Shown one piece after another: positions 43,949-52,334 of a stretch of 64,000 nt of DNA. The first letter of the stretch is position 1. Every line of letters starts with the position of its first letter. This DNA comes from Janthinobacterium sp051380875 (GTDB taxonomy: Bacteria > Pseudomonadota > Gammaproteobacteria > Burkholderiales > Burkholderiaceae_D), in NCBI RefSeq assembly GCF_051380875.1, contig NZ_JBNYXW010000017.1, positions 1 through 64,000 of the forward strand. Reading direction: 5' to 3'. The translations under genes were made by a program, and so were the position numbers. The notes beneath the pieces are model-generated. The model searched no databases. It was not told where the DNA came from and saw only the letters and a list, made by a program, of their open reading frames with translations.

Positions 43949-46561
43949 TCAACCCTGCGCAGTGCCCAAGCCGCGCACATCGGCAGTAGACCGGAAGCGC
44001 TCAATCTGCTGGTCCAGCGTGCCAGTTTCGGCGTCATTCTTGATCTCGAACACCATCCGTGATGCCTTGCCCTTGCTGCCAACCGATACCGTGCGCTTGA
44101 CCTTGTGCTCCCTGCTGGCCACCAGGCCGGCGAACTTGCACAAGGTGAGCGGCTTTTCTCCGGTCTTGTCGCACCAGCGCTTATAGATGGTGAACAGGTC
44201 TTCGGACAGGCAAGAGCAGTACGGTGCGGTCAGGTAACCGTCCTTCCAGGAGCGATGGAACGACATCCAGCCGTTCAGGCCGAATTCGATCACGCGCTCT
44301 TTCGCCAGTGTCATCATCGGTTTGGTATGCTCATTGAAGCCGTCGAGCGGGAAGTTGAGCAGGAACTGATAAAAGGCCTCGATTCCGCCCATCTTTATCG
44401 AATCGCTGACCCGGTCGTAGAATTCTTGCTCTTGCTTTGCCCTGGCCTCGATCACCATGAAGCGGCGGTCTTCCAGCTCGATGGGGATCGGCTGCGGCTC
44501 ATTGGACAGAAACGCCCCATTCATATGGTTCCGCTCTGTGCGTTCCGGCAAATTCTTCTGGTTGATGCTCATCGACTTGCCGGTGATCATGTATTTCAAC
44601 GTGCCGTTGTGGCTGTACTTGTCGTCACGCGACAGCACCTCTTCAAACAGCACAAACAGCTTGCGCGAACGCCAGGCTGTAAATGTCGAGTCGAGTTGAT
44701 GCTGGCTGGCGATGGTGCCGTACTCGCCGTAGATCGGCGCGATCACGTCCTGGAAAAACAGGCTTTTACCTGTGCCCTGCTTTTCGCCGAACATCAGCAG
44801 CGCCGTTTGCATTTTGGCACCAGGGTTTTGCAAGGGGAACGCCAGCCAGCGCAGTATCCAGGCCACGCATTCATCAACGTTATCCTCGGCGCCGCACAAC
44901 GATTCAAGGAGTGCGAGGATCGGCATCACCAGGTCGATATTCGCCTTCGGGACCAGCGGCCAGCCCAGGAAGATATTGACGTGCAGCACCGGGTCTGATT
45001 GCTGGGTTGGATCAAATACCAAGTTGCGCGCCTCAATGGTTTTGCGCAGCGCGTTTTCCTGCCATTTCAATGTCAGGTCGGCGGTGTAATCGGCCCGGAC
45101 GGCGCCCAGCGTCATCACCTGCTGGCCGATTGCGTCCCACACCGTTTCGGTACCGCGCAACAGCGTCAGGTTGTCGAGCATCTCGCCAAGCTTGCCGCCC
45201 CCGGCGCCCCCAGGGATGGCGCGGCCGCCGACCAACATAGGCAAGCTGTCGCGCATGACGGTGCGGCGCTTGGGATCCTTTTCCCATGTCAGCGCCGCAT
45301 CCTTGCCGACCCAGGCGTTCAGTGCTGAGCGCTTCATGCGCTGCTTGCGCAGGCCATCCCAAATATCCGTCGTTGGCCAGATCAGCGAGAAGTGCGCAAT
45401 AAGCTGTTCAGCGGTCGGCGCGTTGATGCCGACCGGGTCCGCGATATCGTCGTCAGCCGGCATTTGCCCTGGCGCGTCATCCTGCAATGAGGGCGCGGGA
45501 GAATTAGCCAACACCTCGACCGGCGCAATGGCGGCAGGCGGCAGAACAATGGCGGCCGCCGCCAGCGCCGCCTCGATCTGCTCCGTGACAACCGCCAATG
45601 ACTCATTCACCTGCAAATCATTGAAGTCGTTCAGGTCTGGCAGAGACTCGTCATTTTTCTTTTGGCGCCGCGGATTCTTGAACACCGGCAGGATCACCAG
45701 CGCATTGCCCTCGGCTGTTGCCGCCGCTTGCGCTTTCAGGAGGCCAGCGTGGCCCGTCATGTGATCATCATCGGCAAAGAACACCAACCGGCTGTTCGGG
45801 AACAGGCGGCGCAGCATCGCGGCCACATGCACCAGGTTGCCGGCGTCGAGCGCCATATACACGGCGAAGCGATGGTCAATGGCCATGCGCGCAGTCAGGC
45901 AGGTGGCATAGCCTTCGCCGATACCGATATCGTCGCCATCCATCGGCACGTCGCCCAAGCGGCAGGAGGCAGCGAACTTGTCCATGCCGCCGCTGTTTTT
46001 CTTGCTACCGTCGGCAGCAATCGCCTGCTTGCCGACCATTTTGGGTGGATTGAAATCGTAACGCATCAGGGGAATGAACAGCCCACCATCAGCCAGGTAG
46101 CGGCACGCCTCGGGCGTGACCTGCTTGCGCACCAGGTAGGGCGATTCACCCTCGCGCGCGGCCATGCGCCACTGCGCCGGCGCGCGCACGGCAGCTGCTT
46201 GCGCACGGGCCAGTCGGTCAGCCTCTTCCTTGGCCTGGCGTTCAGCACGCGCCTTGCGGTCTGCTGCCAGCTTTTCCGGCGACACCTCGACACCGTCGGC
46301 GCCGAACTTGAAGCCTTCGGCCTGGGCTTCGGCAAACAAGCTACCGATGCCGACCTTGCCGGCCTTGAACGAGCGCCACGATGCATTGGCGGCACCGGCG
46401 TCATAGCCGTCGTAAGCCTGACTCCACTCCAGCCACATGTCCTTGGCTGTGTCGCCAAATTCCGCCTTCAGGGCCATGCCCATACGCACCCATACGTCGC
46501 GCACCATCGGGCTGACGAAATGCAGCGCCTGGCGCGCGGTTTCTAAGGATGCGGGAATCAC
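43949..46561 (-). CDS. Phage replication primase-helicase (PriCT-2, Toprim, SF3/DUF5906)
   Basis: An 870-residue replication protein. PriCT-2-like domain at 1-85 (WLEWSQAYDGYDAGAANASWRSF). A Toprim catalytic module at about 208-290 has Glu216 (IGIGEGYAT) and Asp264-Asp266 (FFADDDHMTGHAG). The helicase has Walker A GEKQGTGKS (592-600) and VLFEEVLSRDDKYSHNGTLK downstream. It would both prime and unwind phage DNA. The start is GTG at 46561, with GGAG 8 bp upstream. It is the first large gene of the minus-strand early region and lies next to the iteron-like cluster. Confidence 0.87.
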   Translation of the reverse strand: MIPASLETARQALHFVSPMVRDVWVRMGMALKAEFGDTAKDMWLEWSQAYDGYDAGAANASWRSFKAGKVGIGSLFAEAQAEGFKFGADGVEVSPEKLAADRKARAERQAKEEADRLARAQAAAVRAPAQWRMAAREGESPYLVRKQVTPEACRYLADGGLFIPLMRYDFNPPKMVGKQAIAADGSKKNSGGMDKFAASCRLGDVPMDGDDIGIGEGYATCLTARMAIDHRFAVYMALDAGNLVHVAAMLRRLFPNSRLVFFADDDHMTGHAGLLKAQAAATAEGNALVILPVFKNPRRQKKNDESLPDLNDFNDLQVNESLAVVTEQIEAALAAAAIVLPPAAIAPVEVLANSPAPSLQDDAPGQMPADDDIADPVGINAPTAEQLIAHFSLIWPTTDIWDGLRKQRMKRSALNAWVGKDAALTWEKDPKRRTVMRDSLPMLVGGRAIPGGAGGGKLGEMLDNLTLLRGTETVWDAIGQQVMTLGAVRADYTADLTLKWQENALRKTIEARNLVFDPTQQSDPVLHVNIFLGWPLVPKANIDLVMPILALLESLCGAEDNVDECVAWILRWLAFPLQNPGAKMQTALLMFGEKQGTGKSLFFQDVIAPIYGEYGTIASQHQLDSTFTAWRSRKLFVLFEEVLSRDDKYSHNGTLKYMITGKSMSINQKNLPERTERNHMNGAFLSNEPQPIPIELEDRRFMVIEARAKQEQEFYDRVSDSIKMGGIEAFYQFLLNFPLDGFNEHTKPMMTLAKERVIEFGLNGWMSFHRSWKDGYLTAPYCSCLSEDLFTIYKRWCDKTGEKPLTLCKFAGLVASREHKVKRTVSVGSKGKASRMVFEIKNDAETGTLDQQIERFRSTADVRGLGTAQG

Positions 46562-46748
46562 TTGGACTCCATCTTGCTGGCATAACCCGAAAAATTACTC
46601 ATGCTCGTCCAGTCAAATAATGATAAATGAAACTTGTAAAAAATATAGGGGCGTTGCATTACGTTAATATCTCAACTCCATCACCGCGAAGGCGCCCGCT
46701 CCACATTGTTGGCGCCACAACATCAACCTGTCTAAGATCGGAAACAGC

Positions 46749-46958
46749 ATGAAAGAACTTGTCACCATGACGCTTTGGGAGCTGCGCTTGAAACTCAAAA
46801 TCCTTGACGACCTGCCAGATGACACGCTGGTCACTTTCGGATCGGGTGATTTGTCCATTCACCGCGCCCGTGAGCTGAGGTATCCGCCAGAAAAAAACAT
46901 CCCGCCGATGGTCAATATCGAGTTCAACGAAATTTACAAACTGATCCCGACCGAATAA
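46749..46958 (+). CDS. Small hypothetical phage protein on the plus strand
   Basis: A 69-residue acidic protein (KELVTMTLWELRLKLKILDDLPDDTLVTFG...FNEIYKLIPTE) with a sensible amphipathic pattern. It lies alone on the plus strand amid minus-strand early genes and overlaps the end of the next gene by 25 bp in convergent orientation. Its ribosome site is weak (CGGAAAC). I do not recognise it. The plus-strand reading is favoured by the hydrophobic and acidic pattern, not by homology. Confidence 0.45.
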   Translation: MKELVTMTLWELRLKLKILDDLPDDTLVTFGSGDLSIHRARELRYPPEKNIPPMVNIEFNEIYKLIPTE

Positions 46959-47335
46959 TCGCGCTCAGCCTGCACCATGCGCGCAAAGTCGGGCTTCCAG
47001 GTGCCGCCATTGCGGATGAACGAATCGACAGCGATACCAGCCGAACCGAGTGGCCGCGAAAAGAAATCGGAAATCACCCCTTCGCGGCCAAAGGGGGCGT
47101 AGCCTGGCGCATAGCTGACCGCGTCCCAGCGATCAGTGCCAAAGCGCAGCACCAGCGTACAGCCGGCGACAGGATGCGTTTCGCCGCAGTAATCACGCAT
47201 GTCGGCATTCGCTTGGTCGGCGCCAGGCCACACGTGTGATGCGCATCCTTTCATGCGCGCAACCTGGACCTCGGCCAGGCGTGCCGTAGCCCGCTGAACG
47301 TCGTCTTTTGCCGCTTGTTCATCTTGCTCAGTCAT
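46934..47335 (-). CDS. Hypothetical phage early protein
   Basis: A 133-residue protein. A charged N-terminal helix (EQDEQAAKDDVQRATARLAEVQVARMKG) is followed by a compact C-terminal half with FGTDRWDAVSYAPGYAPFGREGV. Start: ATG at 47335, with GAGGAAATT upstream. It lies between the early regulator gene and the primase gene on the minus strand. No family recognised, and no active-site motif. Confidence 0.6.
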   Translation of the reverse strand: MTEQDEQAAKDDVQRATARLAEVQVARMKGCASHVWPGADQANADMRDYCGETHPVAGCTLVLRFGTDRWDAVSYAPGYAPFGREGVISDFFSRPLGSAGIAVDSFIRNGGTWKPDFARMVQAERDYSVGISL

Positions 47336-47406
47336 AATTAATTTCCTCATTGCAACATTTTAGACACAAAAATACCGGCCTCATCAGACCGGCCACTGAA
47401 AACTGT

Positions 47407-48018
47407 TTAATGCTGCCGCGTCGGGTGCAGCACCTTGGCGATGACGGCTTTGGTGCGGCTCATGGCGCGCTTGGCGCCTTCGAGCATGCGGCGCACGCGG
47501 GCCTTCTTTTCGTCGGCGCGCGCGGTGCGGCGCAAGGCCAGCTCCACATTGGCCTGCGTCGGCTGGGCAATTGCGGCTGCCACGGCTGCCAAGGCCTCGG
47601 CGTCTGCGCTGGCCATCTCGCACACGTCGGCCAGGCCCAGGCCGATTTCCTCGGCCGTCTCCAGCGAGCGCACGCACAGGCCGAAGCGGTGCAGCAACTC
47701 GTTCAGGCAATCCATGCGCTCGGCGGGCGGCAGGCCGGCCAGCGCCGACAGCACGAAATTGGCGGGCAGCAGGTTGTTTTCCTTGGTTTCATCGTCAAGC
47801 CAGCGCAGCACGCGGTCGCCGTTGTTTTTCATGCGCTGATATTCGTCCGGATGCGGCTCGAAGCGAATGCCGGTGGCCGACGGCCCGCCGATGTCGTCAT
47901 GCGCCTGGACGATCACGTTGATCGCGCTGTAACTGGACAGCCCAACATCCTTGCGCCAGGCACTGACATGCTCGCGCAGGATGGCGATCAAGGTTTTTTT
48001 GTGCGAATCGTTCCGCAT
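47407..48018 (-). CDS. Putative phage early regulator, unassigned
   Basis: A 203-residue protein just downstream of the Cro-like gene, where lambdoid phages carry cII or another early regulator. The N-terminus (RNDSHKKTLIAILREHVSAWRKDVGLSSYSAINVIVQAHDDIGG) could be a DNA-binding domain, and the rest is helical with an Ala-rich stretch (ADAEALAAVAAAIAQP). The C-terminus is very basic (RRMLEGAKRAMSRTKAVIAKVL). Start: ATG at 48018, with GGAGAG 6 bp upstream. CII-like or YdaT-like identity is only a positional guess. Confidence 0.5.
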   Translation of the reverse strand: MRNDSHKKTLIAILREHVSAWRKDVGLSSYSAINVIVQAHDDIGGPSATGIRFEPHPDEYQRMKNNGDRVLRWLDDETKENNLLPANFVLSALAGLPPAERMDCLNELLHRFGLCVRSLETAEEIGLGLADVCEMASADAEALAAVAAAIAQPTQANVELALRRTARADEKKARVRRMLEGAKRAMSRTKAVIAKVLHPTRQH

Positions 48019-48086
48019 GCTATTTCTCTCCGGAATGGGTATTCTTGAAACATGAACAAAACAACAAAGACGAACAGCCACGCATT

Positions 48087-48437
48087 TCAACCGCCCGAGG
48101 CGCCAGGGACACGCGGCGCGGCGCCAGCGACCACAATCACCGCATGTTCTGGCACCGTGTCCAGGATGTTGTTGGTAGAGGGTGGCTGGCGGCCGGGGTG
48201 GCCGGGCGCGGGGTCGGTGGCGAGGCGCGACACAGTTATAGGCTCGCCGTAAATGTCGTTGTATGTCACCACCAACCCAAGTGAAGATGCAAACTTAATC
48301 AGCAGCTTCGCGACTGACGGCGGCACCTCCTGGCCCTGCTCGTAATGAGATACGTTGCCCTGCGTGACACCAAGTTCCTTGGCTAGAGAAGCTTGGGTGA
48401 CGCGCAAGCGTCTGCGAATTGTTTGAATTGGGTTCAT
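48087..48437 (-). CDS. Cro-like XRE family regulator
   Basis: A 116-residue protein with an N-terminal helix-turn-helix: TIRRRLRVTQASLAKELGVTQGNVSHYEQGQEVPP. Its gene is divergent from the S24-type repressor gene across an 83-bp operator region. So it is the Cro-side regulator of the lysogeny switch. The C-terminal 50 residues are Pro/Ala-rich and unassigned. The promoter is TTGACA-17 bp-TAATAT, and its -10 ends 7 bp before the ATG, so the message is nearly leaderless. Confidence 0.82.
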   Translation of the reverse strand: MNPIQTIRRRLRVTQASLAKELGVTQGNVSHYEQGQEVPPSVAKLLIKFASSLGLVVTYNDIYGEPITVSRLATDPAPGHPGRQPPSTNNILDTVPEHAVIVVAGAAPRVPGASGG

Positions 48438-48444
48438 ATAACGA

Positions 48445-48483
48445 ATATTAGTCCGACTGTTTGACTATGTCAACAGTCTGACT
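48445..48483 (-). promoter_or_regulatory. Lysogeny switch operator with minus-strand promoter
   Basis: The minus-strand -35 TTGACA (48473-48468) and -10 TAATAT (48450-48445) are separated by 17 bp. They overlap a 39-bp palindromic region with two AGTCNGACT motifs (AGTCCGACT and AGTCTGACT) around a central GTTTGAC/GTCAAC arm pair. It is expected to be bound by the divergent repressor and by the Cro-like protein. Confidence 0.82.
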
Positions 48484-48520
48484 GTTTGAAAAATATTAGC
48501 TTTACTTATAGCCTTGCACA

Positions 48521-49306
48521 ATGCCAGCACTCCCCCTATCTTCCGAACAGCTCGCCGACGCCGCCAGGCTCAAAGCACTCTTTCAAGAGTGGCAACGCTC
48601 GCGCAAAGAAAGCAACCTTCCTCACTCGCAAGAGGCTGCGGCAAGCGCGCTTGGCTTCGGCCAGAGTGCCCTCACGCAATATCTGAATGGCCGAATCCCG
48701 CTGAACGTCGCCGCAGGCGTGAAGCTTGGAAATCTCTTGGGAGTTTCGCTTTCCGATTTCAGCCCCGCATTGGCCGAAGACGCCGGGAAGATTGCGGATG
48801 CGGTCGCGCCGCATACCGATGATGTCAGCGCAGTATGCCTACCCGGCGCACGAGGCGTAACTGACGATGACAGCATGGCCCCTGTGATGATTGCCATTCG
48901 CATGGTCCCGGAGCATCTGCGGGCTGGGATTACTGGATTTGAAACAGATCACAACTTCGAGGACGGAGGCCAGCTACACGTCCCCCGTCAATGGCTCGAA
49001 GAGCGCGACCTAGCGCCAGGCGCCCTGCTGGCAATCAAGGTCAAAGGCGACAGCATGGTTCCGATGCTATATGAAGGCGATATCGCAGTCGTGAATATCG
49101 CCGACAAGAGCCGGGTGAACGGCGGCGTTTTCGCTTTGAATTTCAAGGGCGAGGCGGTCGTGAAACGCTTGAAATATGAGCGTCGCGAATGGTATTTAAC
49201 CTCCGAGAATCCCGACTTCCGACAAGAGCCATGCCGCACAGGCGATTGCAATGTCATTGGCCGTGTCGTGCGCTTCGAGCCGCGCAACTTCAAAGATCGG
49301 CTGTGA
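48521..49306 (+). CDS. CI-like repressor with S24 (LexA-type) peptidase domain
   Basis: A 261-residue lysogeny repressor. The N-terminal helix-turn-helix is at about residues 35-75 (SQEAAASALGFGQSALTQYLNGRIPLN). The C-terminal S24 domain has the Ser-Lys dyad: Ser178 in KGDSMVPMLYEGD and Lys215 in EAVVKRLKY. It would maintain lysogeny and be inactivated in the SOS response; an Ala-Gly pair at 135-136 (RAGITG) is a possible cleavage point. No ribosome site precedes the ATG. It is divergent from the Cro-like gene. Confidence 0.88.
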   Translation: MPALPLSSEQLADAARLKALFQEWQRSRKESNLPHSQEAAASALGFGQSALTQYLNGRIPLNVAAGVKLGNLLGVSLSDFSPALAEDAGKIADAVAPHTDDVSAVCLPGARGVTDDDSMAPVMIAIRMVPEHLRAGITGFETDHNFEDGGQLHVPRQWLEERDLAPGALLAIKVKGDSMVPMLYEGDIAVVNIADKSRVNGGVFALNFKGEAVVKRLKYERREWYLTSENPDFRQEPCRTGDCNVIGRVVRFEPRNFKDRL

Positions 49307-49416
49307 GGCGCCGCCAGGCTTTGGGTGCGCGGCTGGTGATGTGGCCCTCCCGTCAGATGATCGCGAGACAGGCGCACCCTTTGGTGAATGCCCATTTTTT
49401 TTCATAAGAGATCGAA

Positions 49417-50439
49417 ATGACAGACAATTCGGACGGCAAAGGTGTCGCACGGGCAGCAATTGAAGAAATGCGCCGCATGCTATCTAGAGATGCAAGCTCA
49501 ACTCCAAATCCCGTTGATGAGGATGACTACGATCCACGCGCAGACCAAGAGCAAATGACCGTCATGGAGAAAACATCCGAAACGGTCGAGGATCTTCTTG
49601 CTGCGCTTGAGAGTGCCGCCCTGCGGCTGGACGATGGGACTGAATACTGGAGCGCTCGACAACTCCAAACGCTGCTTGGCTATGGCAGTTCTTGGCAAAA
49701 CTTTCAGAAGGTTATCGACAAGGCTCAAATTGCATGCCACCAGAGCGATCATACGATTCGGGACCATTTTAATGACGTCATTAAAATGGTCGACATTGGA
49801 TCAGGAGCAGAGCGCACAACAAAAGACGTTCAGGTCACAAGATACGGCGCATACCTAATAGCCCAAAATGGCGACTCAAGAAAGCGGCCAGTCGCGTTTG
49901 CGCAAACATATTTTGCCACTCAGGCGCGGCGCCAAGAATTGCAAAATGAAAGCGATTCCTGCAGCGCCGAAGTTGCCGAGGATCAAAAACGACTAATGCT
50001 CCGCGATGAAATGCGGGAGCACAACAAGCAATTAGCTGATGCGGCAAAAGATGCCGGTGTTGAAAAGCCGATTGAGTATGCCATTTTTCAAAATCATGGA
50101 TACCAGGGGTTGTATGGCGGCTTGGATAGGGCCGGCATCCAGAAGAAAAAGGGGCTAAAAGGGTCATCCAATATTCTCGACCATATGGGCAGTACCGAGC
50201 TAGCCGCCAACCTATTCCGAGCAACACAAACAGAAGACAAGCTTCGCAGGGAAAATGTAAAAGGCAAAAATAATGCCAACAGCGTTCACTTTGAAGTTGG
50301 TCAGAAGGTTCGCAAAACAATAGCTGAGATTGGTGGAATCATGCCGGAGCACCTGGAGGCGGCAGAAGATCTTGTGAAGGTAGGGCGCCGCCTGGAGGGC
50401 GCCTCAGCGACTGGACGCAAGACCAAAAAAATTAAGTGA
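49417..50439 (+). CDS. DNA damage-inducible protein D (DinD)-like
   Basis: A 340-residue protein. The middle (residues about 58-130) has a BRO-like/DinD N-domain: YWSARQLQTLLGYGSSWQNFQKVIDKAQIAC and VQVTRYGAYLIAQNGDSRKRPVAFAQTYFATQARRQEL (in parts). The C-terminus carries the DinD segment NHGYQGLYGGLDRAGIQKKKGLKGSSNILDHMGSTELAANLFRATQTEDKL (in parts). In E. coli DinD is SOS-induced and inhibits RecA filament activity. Position next to the S24-type repressor suggests an SOS-linked role, such as antirepression. A terminator-like hairpin follows. Confidence 0.8.
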   Translation: MTDNSDGKGVARAAIEEMRRMLSRDASSTPNPVDEDDYDPRADQEQMTVMEKTSETVEDLLAALESAALRLDDGTEYWSARQLQTLLGYGSSWQNFQKVIDKAQIACHQSDHTIRDHFNDVIKMVDIGSGAERTTKDVQVTRYGAYLIAQNGDSRKRPVAFAQTYFATQARRQELQNESDSCSAEVAEDQKRLMLRDEMREHNKQLADAAKDAGVEKPIEYAIFQNHGYQGLYGGLDRAGIQKKKGLKGSSNILDHMGSTELAANLFRATQTEDKLRRENVKGKNNANSVHFEVGQKVRKTIAEIGGIMPEHLEAAEDLVKVGRRLEGASATGRKTKKIK

Positions 50440-50441
50440 AT

Positions 50442-50467
50442 TCGCGCGCCGCGCGCGGGCTTTTTTA
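50442..50467 (+). terminator. Terminator after the DinD-like gene
   Basis: A very GC-rich CG-repeat stem (within 50442-50460) is followed by six T (50461-50466). It lies just after the dinD-like stop. The stem can pair in several registers, so strength is uncertain. Confidence 0.5.
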
Positions 50468-50561
50468 CGCCAGCAGTGCAATAATTTGATAGATTTCCTG
50501 TTGCCAATATTTTATATAATGCAAGGTACACGGCAGGCTTGCCAAACCACTGGGGCATCAT

Positions 50562-51173
50562 ATGAACGCAAAGCAGGCAGGTATATTCTCCCTGGTGACA
50601 CTCCCGATAATACTAGGGAGTGCAGTCGCCCAGGAAATTCCAAAATCATCCGGCCCATTTGCGCCGGGAGCGTCCGTGAATGTGGGCGACTCCGGTAAGC
50701 TGGTGGAGACTGGCATATTAAACAAAATAGCGTACAGCGCCTACTATAGCGATGGGAGTGCTAGTTTTTCTGGCGGCGAGAATCGCACCTTAGATTATTC
50801 CGACGACTGGAGCGTAGGCTGCACCAAGGATTCAATGACAGACGCCAAGGCCTGCCAACTTCACCGCAAAAATCTTTGGATTTTTATTCCCGCAAAAGGA
50901 TCGCCACTGGTTAGTGTTGGCAGCGATCACTTTCCAGGATCATCGGTGTCCGTTAGGCTTGGCGCCGATGCCCCTATTACATCATCTTCGCCGAATGGCT
51001 ATTTTTCAGCCAAGCAAAGCACTGCCATTATCTCGAAACTGCAGCGATCCGACAAAATATCTACCAGGTACATGGAATGGCCGCATAATTATTACGCTGA
51101 TGAGACTTGGGCGATTTATGGATTCAATGAGGCATTTCAATATGCAAAATGGGCGGTGAAAAACATCAGGTAG
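50562..51173 (+). CDS. Possible exported protein, phage-encoded cargo
   Basis: A 203-residue protein with an apparent signal peptide (MNAKQAGIFSLVTLPIILGSAVAQ, cleavage after AVA-Q). The mature part has several Cys (SVGCTKDSMTDAKACQL) and a Ser/Gly-rich region (SDHFPGSSVSVRLG). Codon use is AT-richer than its neighbours. It lies between the DinD-like gene and the DGR operon, with a terminator on its left. It may be a lysogenic-conversion gene. I do not recognise a family. Confidence 0.6.
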   Translation: MNAKQAGIFSLVTLPIILGSAVAQEIPKSSGPFAPGASVNVGDSGKLVETGILNKIAYSAYYSDGSASFSGGENRTLDYSDDWSVGCTKDSMTDAKACQLHRKNLWIFIPAKGSPLVSVGSDHFPGSSVSVRLGADAPITSSSPNGYFSAKQSTAIISKLQRSDKISTRYMEWPHNYYADETWAIYGFNEAFQYAKWAVKNIR

Positions 51174-51226
51174 CGCGTGTGAACTTGATCACCTGCCAAG
51201 CCTCAAAAGGTGCTCCACCATCCATC

Positions 51227-51529
51227 ATGCCTACAAATAATGCAGTGGCGCCATTTTACGGCGCCATTATCACGGTCAAGAATATCCGCCTGGCCGTGGT
51301 GCGGGTCGCGCCGGAGCACACATGGCCAGTCACTGGCGCGGCCATGCTAAAGTGCGCGCAAGCATTCTTCCCCACGCTTCCTATCGTCCTGCTGTCGCCG
51401 CGCGTCGGCGGGTTTTCGCGCAGCTATGCCACGTTCGACCTCACGCAGCTAATTAAGCACATCAATGCCGACGAGATTGCCTGGCATGCTTGCGAACTGA
51501 CGCCGCCCGAGCACGAGTTACCCTTCTGA
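51227..51529 (+). CDS. Hypothetical phage protein upstream of the DGR
   Basis: A 100-residue protein (MPTNNAVAPFYGAIITVKNIRLAVVRV...ELTPPEHELPF) with a beta-alpha layout (AIITVKNIRLAVVRVAPEHTWP, FFPTLPIVLLSPR, then a helix TQLIKHINADEIAWHACEL). No motif recognised. I choose ATG 51227; longer frames upstream overlap the end of the previous gene. A weak T-rich terminator-like region follows (51560-51567), just before the operator of the DGR operon. Confidence 0.55.
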   Translation: MPTNNAVAPFYGAIITVKNIRLAVVRVAPEHTWPVTGAAMLKCAQAFFPTLPIVLLSPRVGGFSRSYATFDLTQLIKHINADEIAWHACELTPPEHELPF

Positions 51530-51597
51530 GCGCTCACCGCTAATCCCAATCTTTCGGGTATTTTTTTCACACATCAATAATTATTTCTCATTTTATT

Positions 51598-51637
51598 AGT
51601 CAGACTGTTGACTTTGAGTTAGCAGTCGGACTAATAT
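51598..51637 (+). promoter_or_regulatory. Second copy of the lysogeny operator with plus-strand promoter for the DGR operon
   Basis: A 40-bp inverted copy of the 48445-48483 element. AGTCAGACTGTTGAC (51598-51612) is the exact complement of 48469-48483. CAGTCGGACTAATAT (51623-51637) is the exact complement of 48445-48459. The plus-strand -35 TTGACT (51608-51613) and -10 TAATAT (51632-51637) are 18 bp apart. The first DGR target gene starts 40 bp downstream. Confidence 0.85.
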
Positions 51638-51677
51638 ACATCCATCGACGCACCAACCTCAACCGATGGAGAGCCAC

Positions 51678-52304
51678 ATGGCACCGCAAACCGCAGCCGC
51701 AGCACCTTCCAGCCCAACCCACCTCAGCATCCCGTTCGCTATCTGCTTCGTTTGCAAAGGCCTTATCGCGGGAAGTGCTGTTTTGGGCGGCTGCCGCAAT
51801 CTCGACGCCGACCTGCACCCGCTCGACAGCGAACTCGTCCACGAAATCCGCGCCATGTTCCTGAGCCATTGGAACATGGACGGCGTCCAGGCCGATGCTC
51901 GCATGCAGCACCTCAACTACGGTGCCGCCGTCGCAGCATTGCCACTGCCCACGCCCGGCGCCATCGGCAGCGCCTTTGGCGGCGGCACCTACGCCGGCAT
52001 CAGCCGCGGCATCGATGGCGCGCCAGACGAACACCTGGTGCTGCTCGACGGCGAAGCTGAAGCAGTGACCTGGGACGCAGCAGTTGCCTGGGCCACGGCC
52101 AAGGGCGCCAGCCTGCCAACACGCGCCGAGCAGCGCCTCTTGATGGCCAACCTGCCCGATCAATTCAAGCCGGATTGGTACTGGTCTGGCGAGCAGGCCG
52201 GCCCCTCTACCGCGTGGCTTCAGTATTTCGGCAATGGCACCCAGGACTACAACTACCGCTCGTACGAGGGCCGCGCCCGCGCCGTCCGCAGATTAGCAAT
52301 TTAA
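51678..52304 (+). CDS. DGR target protein 1 (variable protein, C-type-lectin/DUF1566-like)
   Basis: A 208-residue protein whose C-terminal domain is of the DUF1566-like lectin/FGE fold. LPTRAEQRLLMANL, PDWYWSGEQAGPSTAWLQYF and the closing GRARAVRRL are shared with the two other targets. The last 37 residues include the variable repeat VR1. The first 80 residues are unique, with three Cys (ICFVCKGLIAGSAVLGGC). Start: ATG at 51678 preceded by GGAGAG (4 bp); an ATG 12 bp upstream has no ribosome site. No signal peptide or membrane segment is clear. It lies directly downstream of the second operator. Confidence 0.85.
   Translation: MAPQTAAAAPSSPTHLSIPFAICFVCKGLIAGSAVLGGCRNLDADLHPLDSELVHEIRAMFLSHWNMDGVQADARMQHLNYGAAVAALPLPTPGAIGSAFGGGTYAGISRGIDGAPDEHLVLLDGEAEAVTWDAAVAWATAKGASLPTRAEQRLLMANLPDQFKPDWYWSGEQAGPSTAWLQYFGNGTQDYNYRSYEGRARAVRRLAI
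52193..52293 (+). repeat. Variable repeat VR1 of the DGR
   Basis: A 101-bp repeat differing from the template repeat at ten positions, all of them adenines in the template (10 A changed: 3 to C, 4 to T, 3 to G). It is followed 11 bp later by the stop codon. Confidence 0.95.
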
Positions 52305-52334
52305 TCCTTTATCCATTTCAGCCTGAGATCCGCG

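Noticed and set aside
43656..43952. Upstream extension of the 42903-43655 gene to 43952
   Set aside because: The extra residues are read from the AT-rich repeat region, and a good ribosome site precedes 43655.
51600..52163. Minus-strand frame opposite DGR target 1
   Set aside because: Antisense to the target gene and to its operator; the VR pattern fixes the plus strand as coding.
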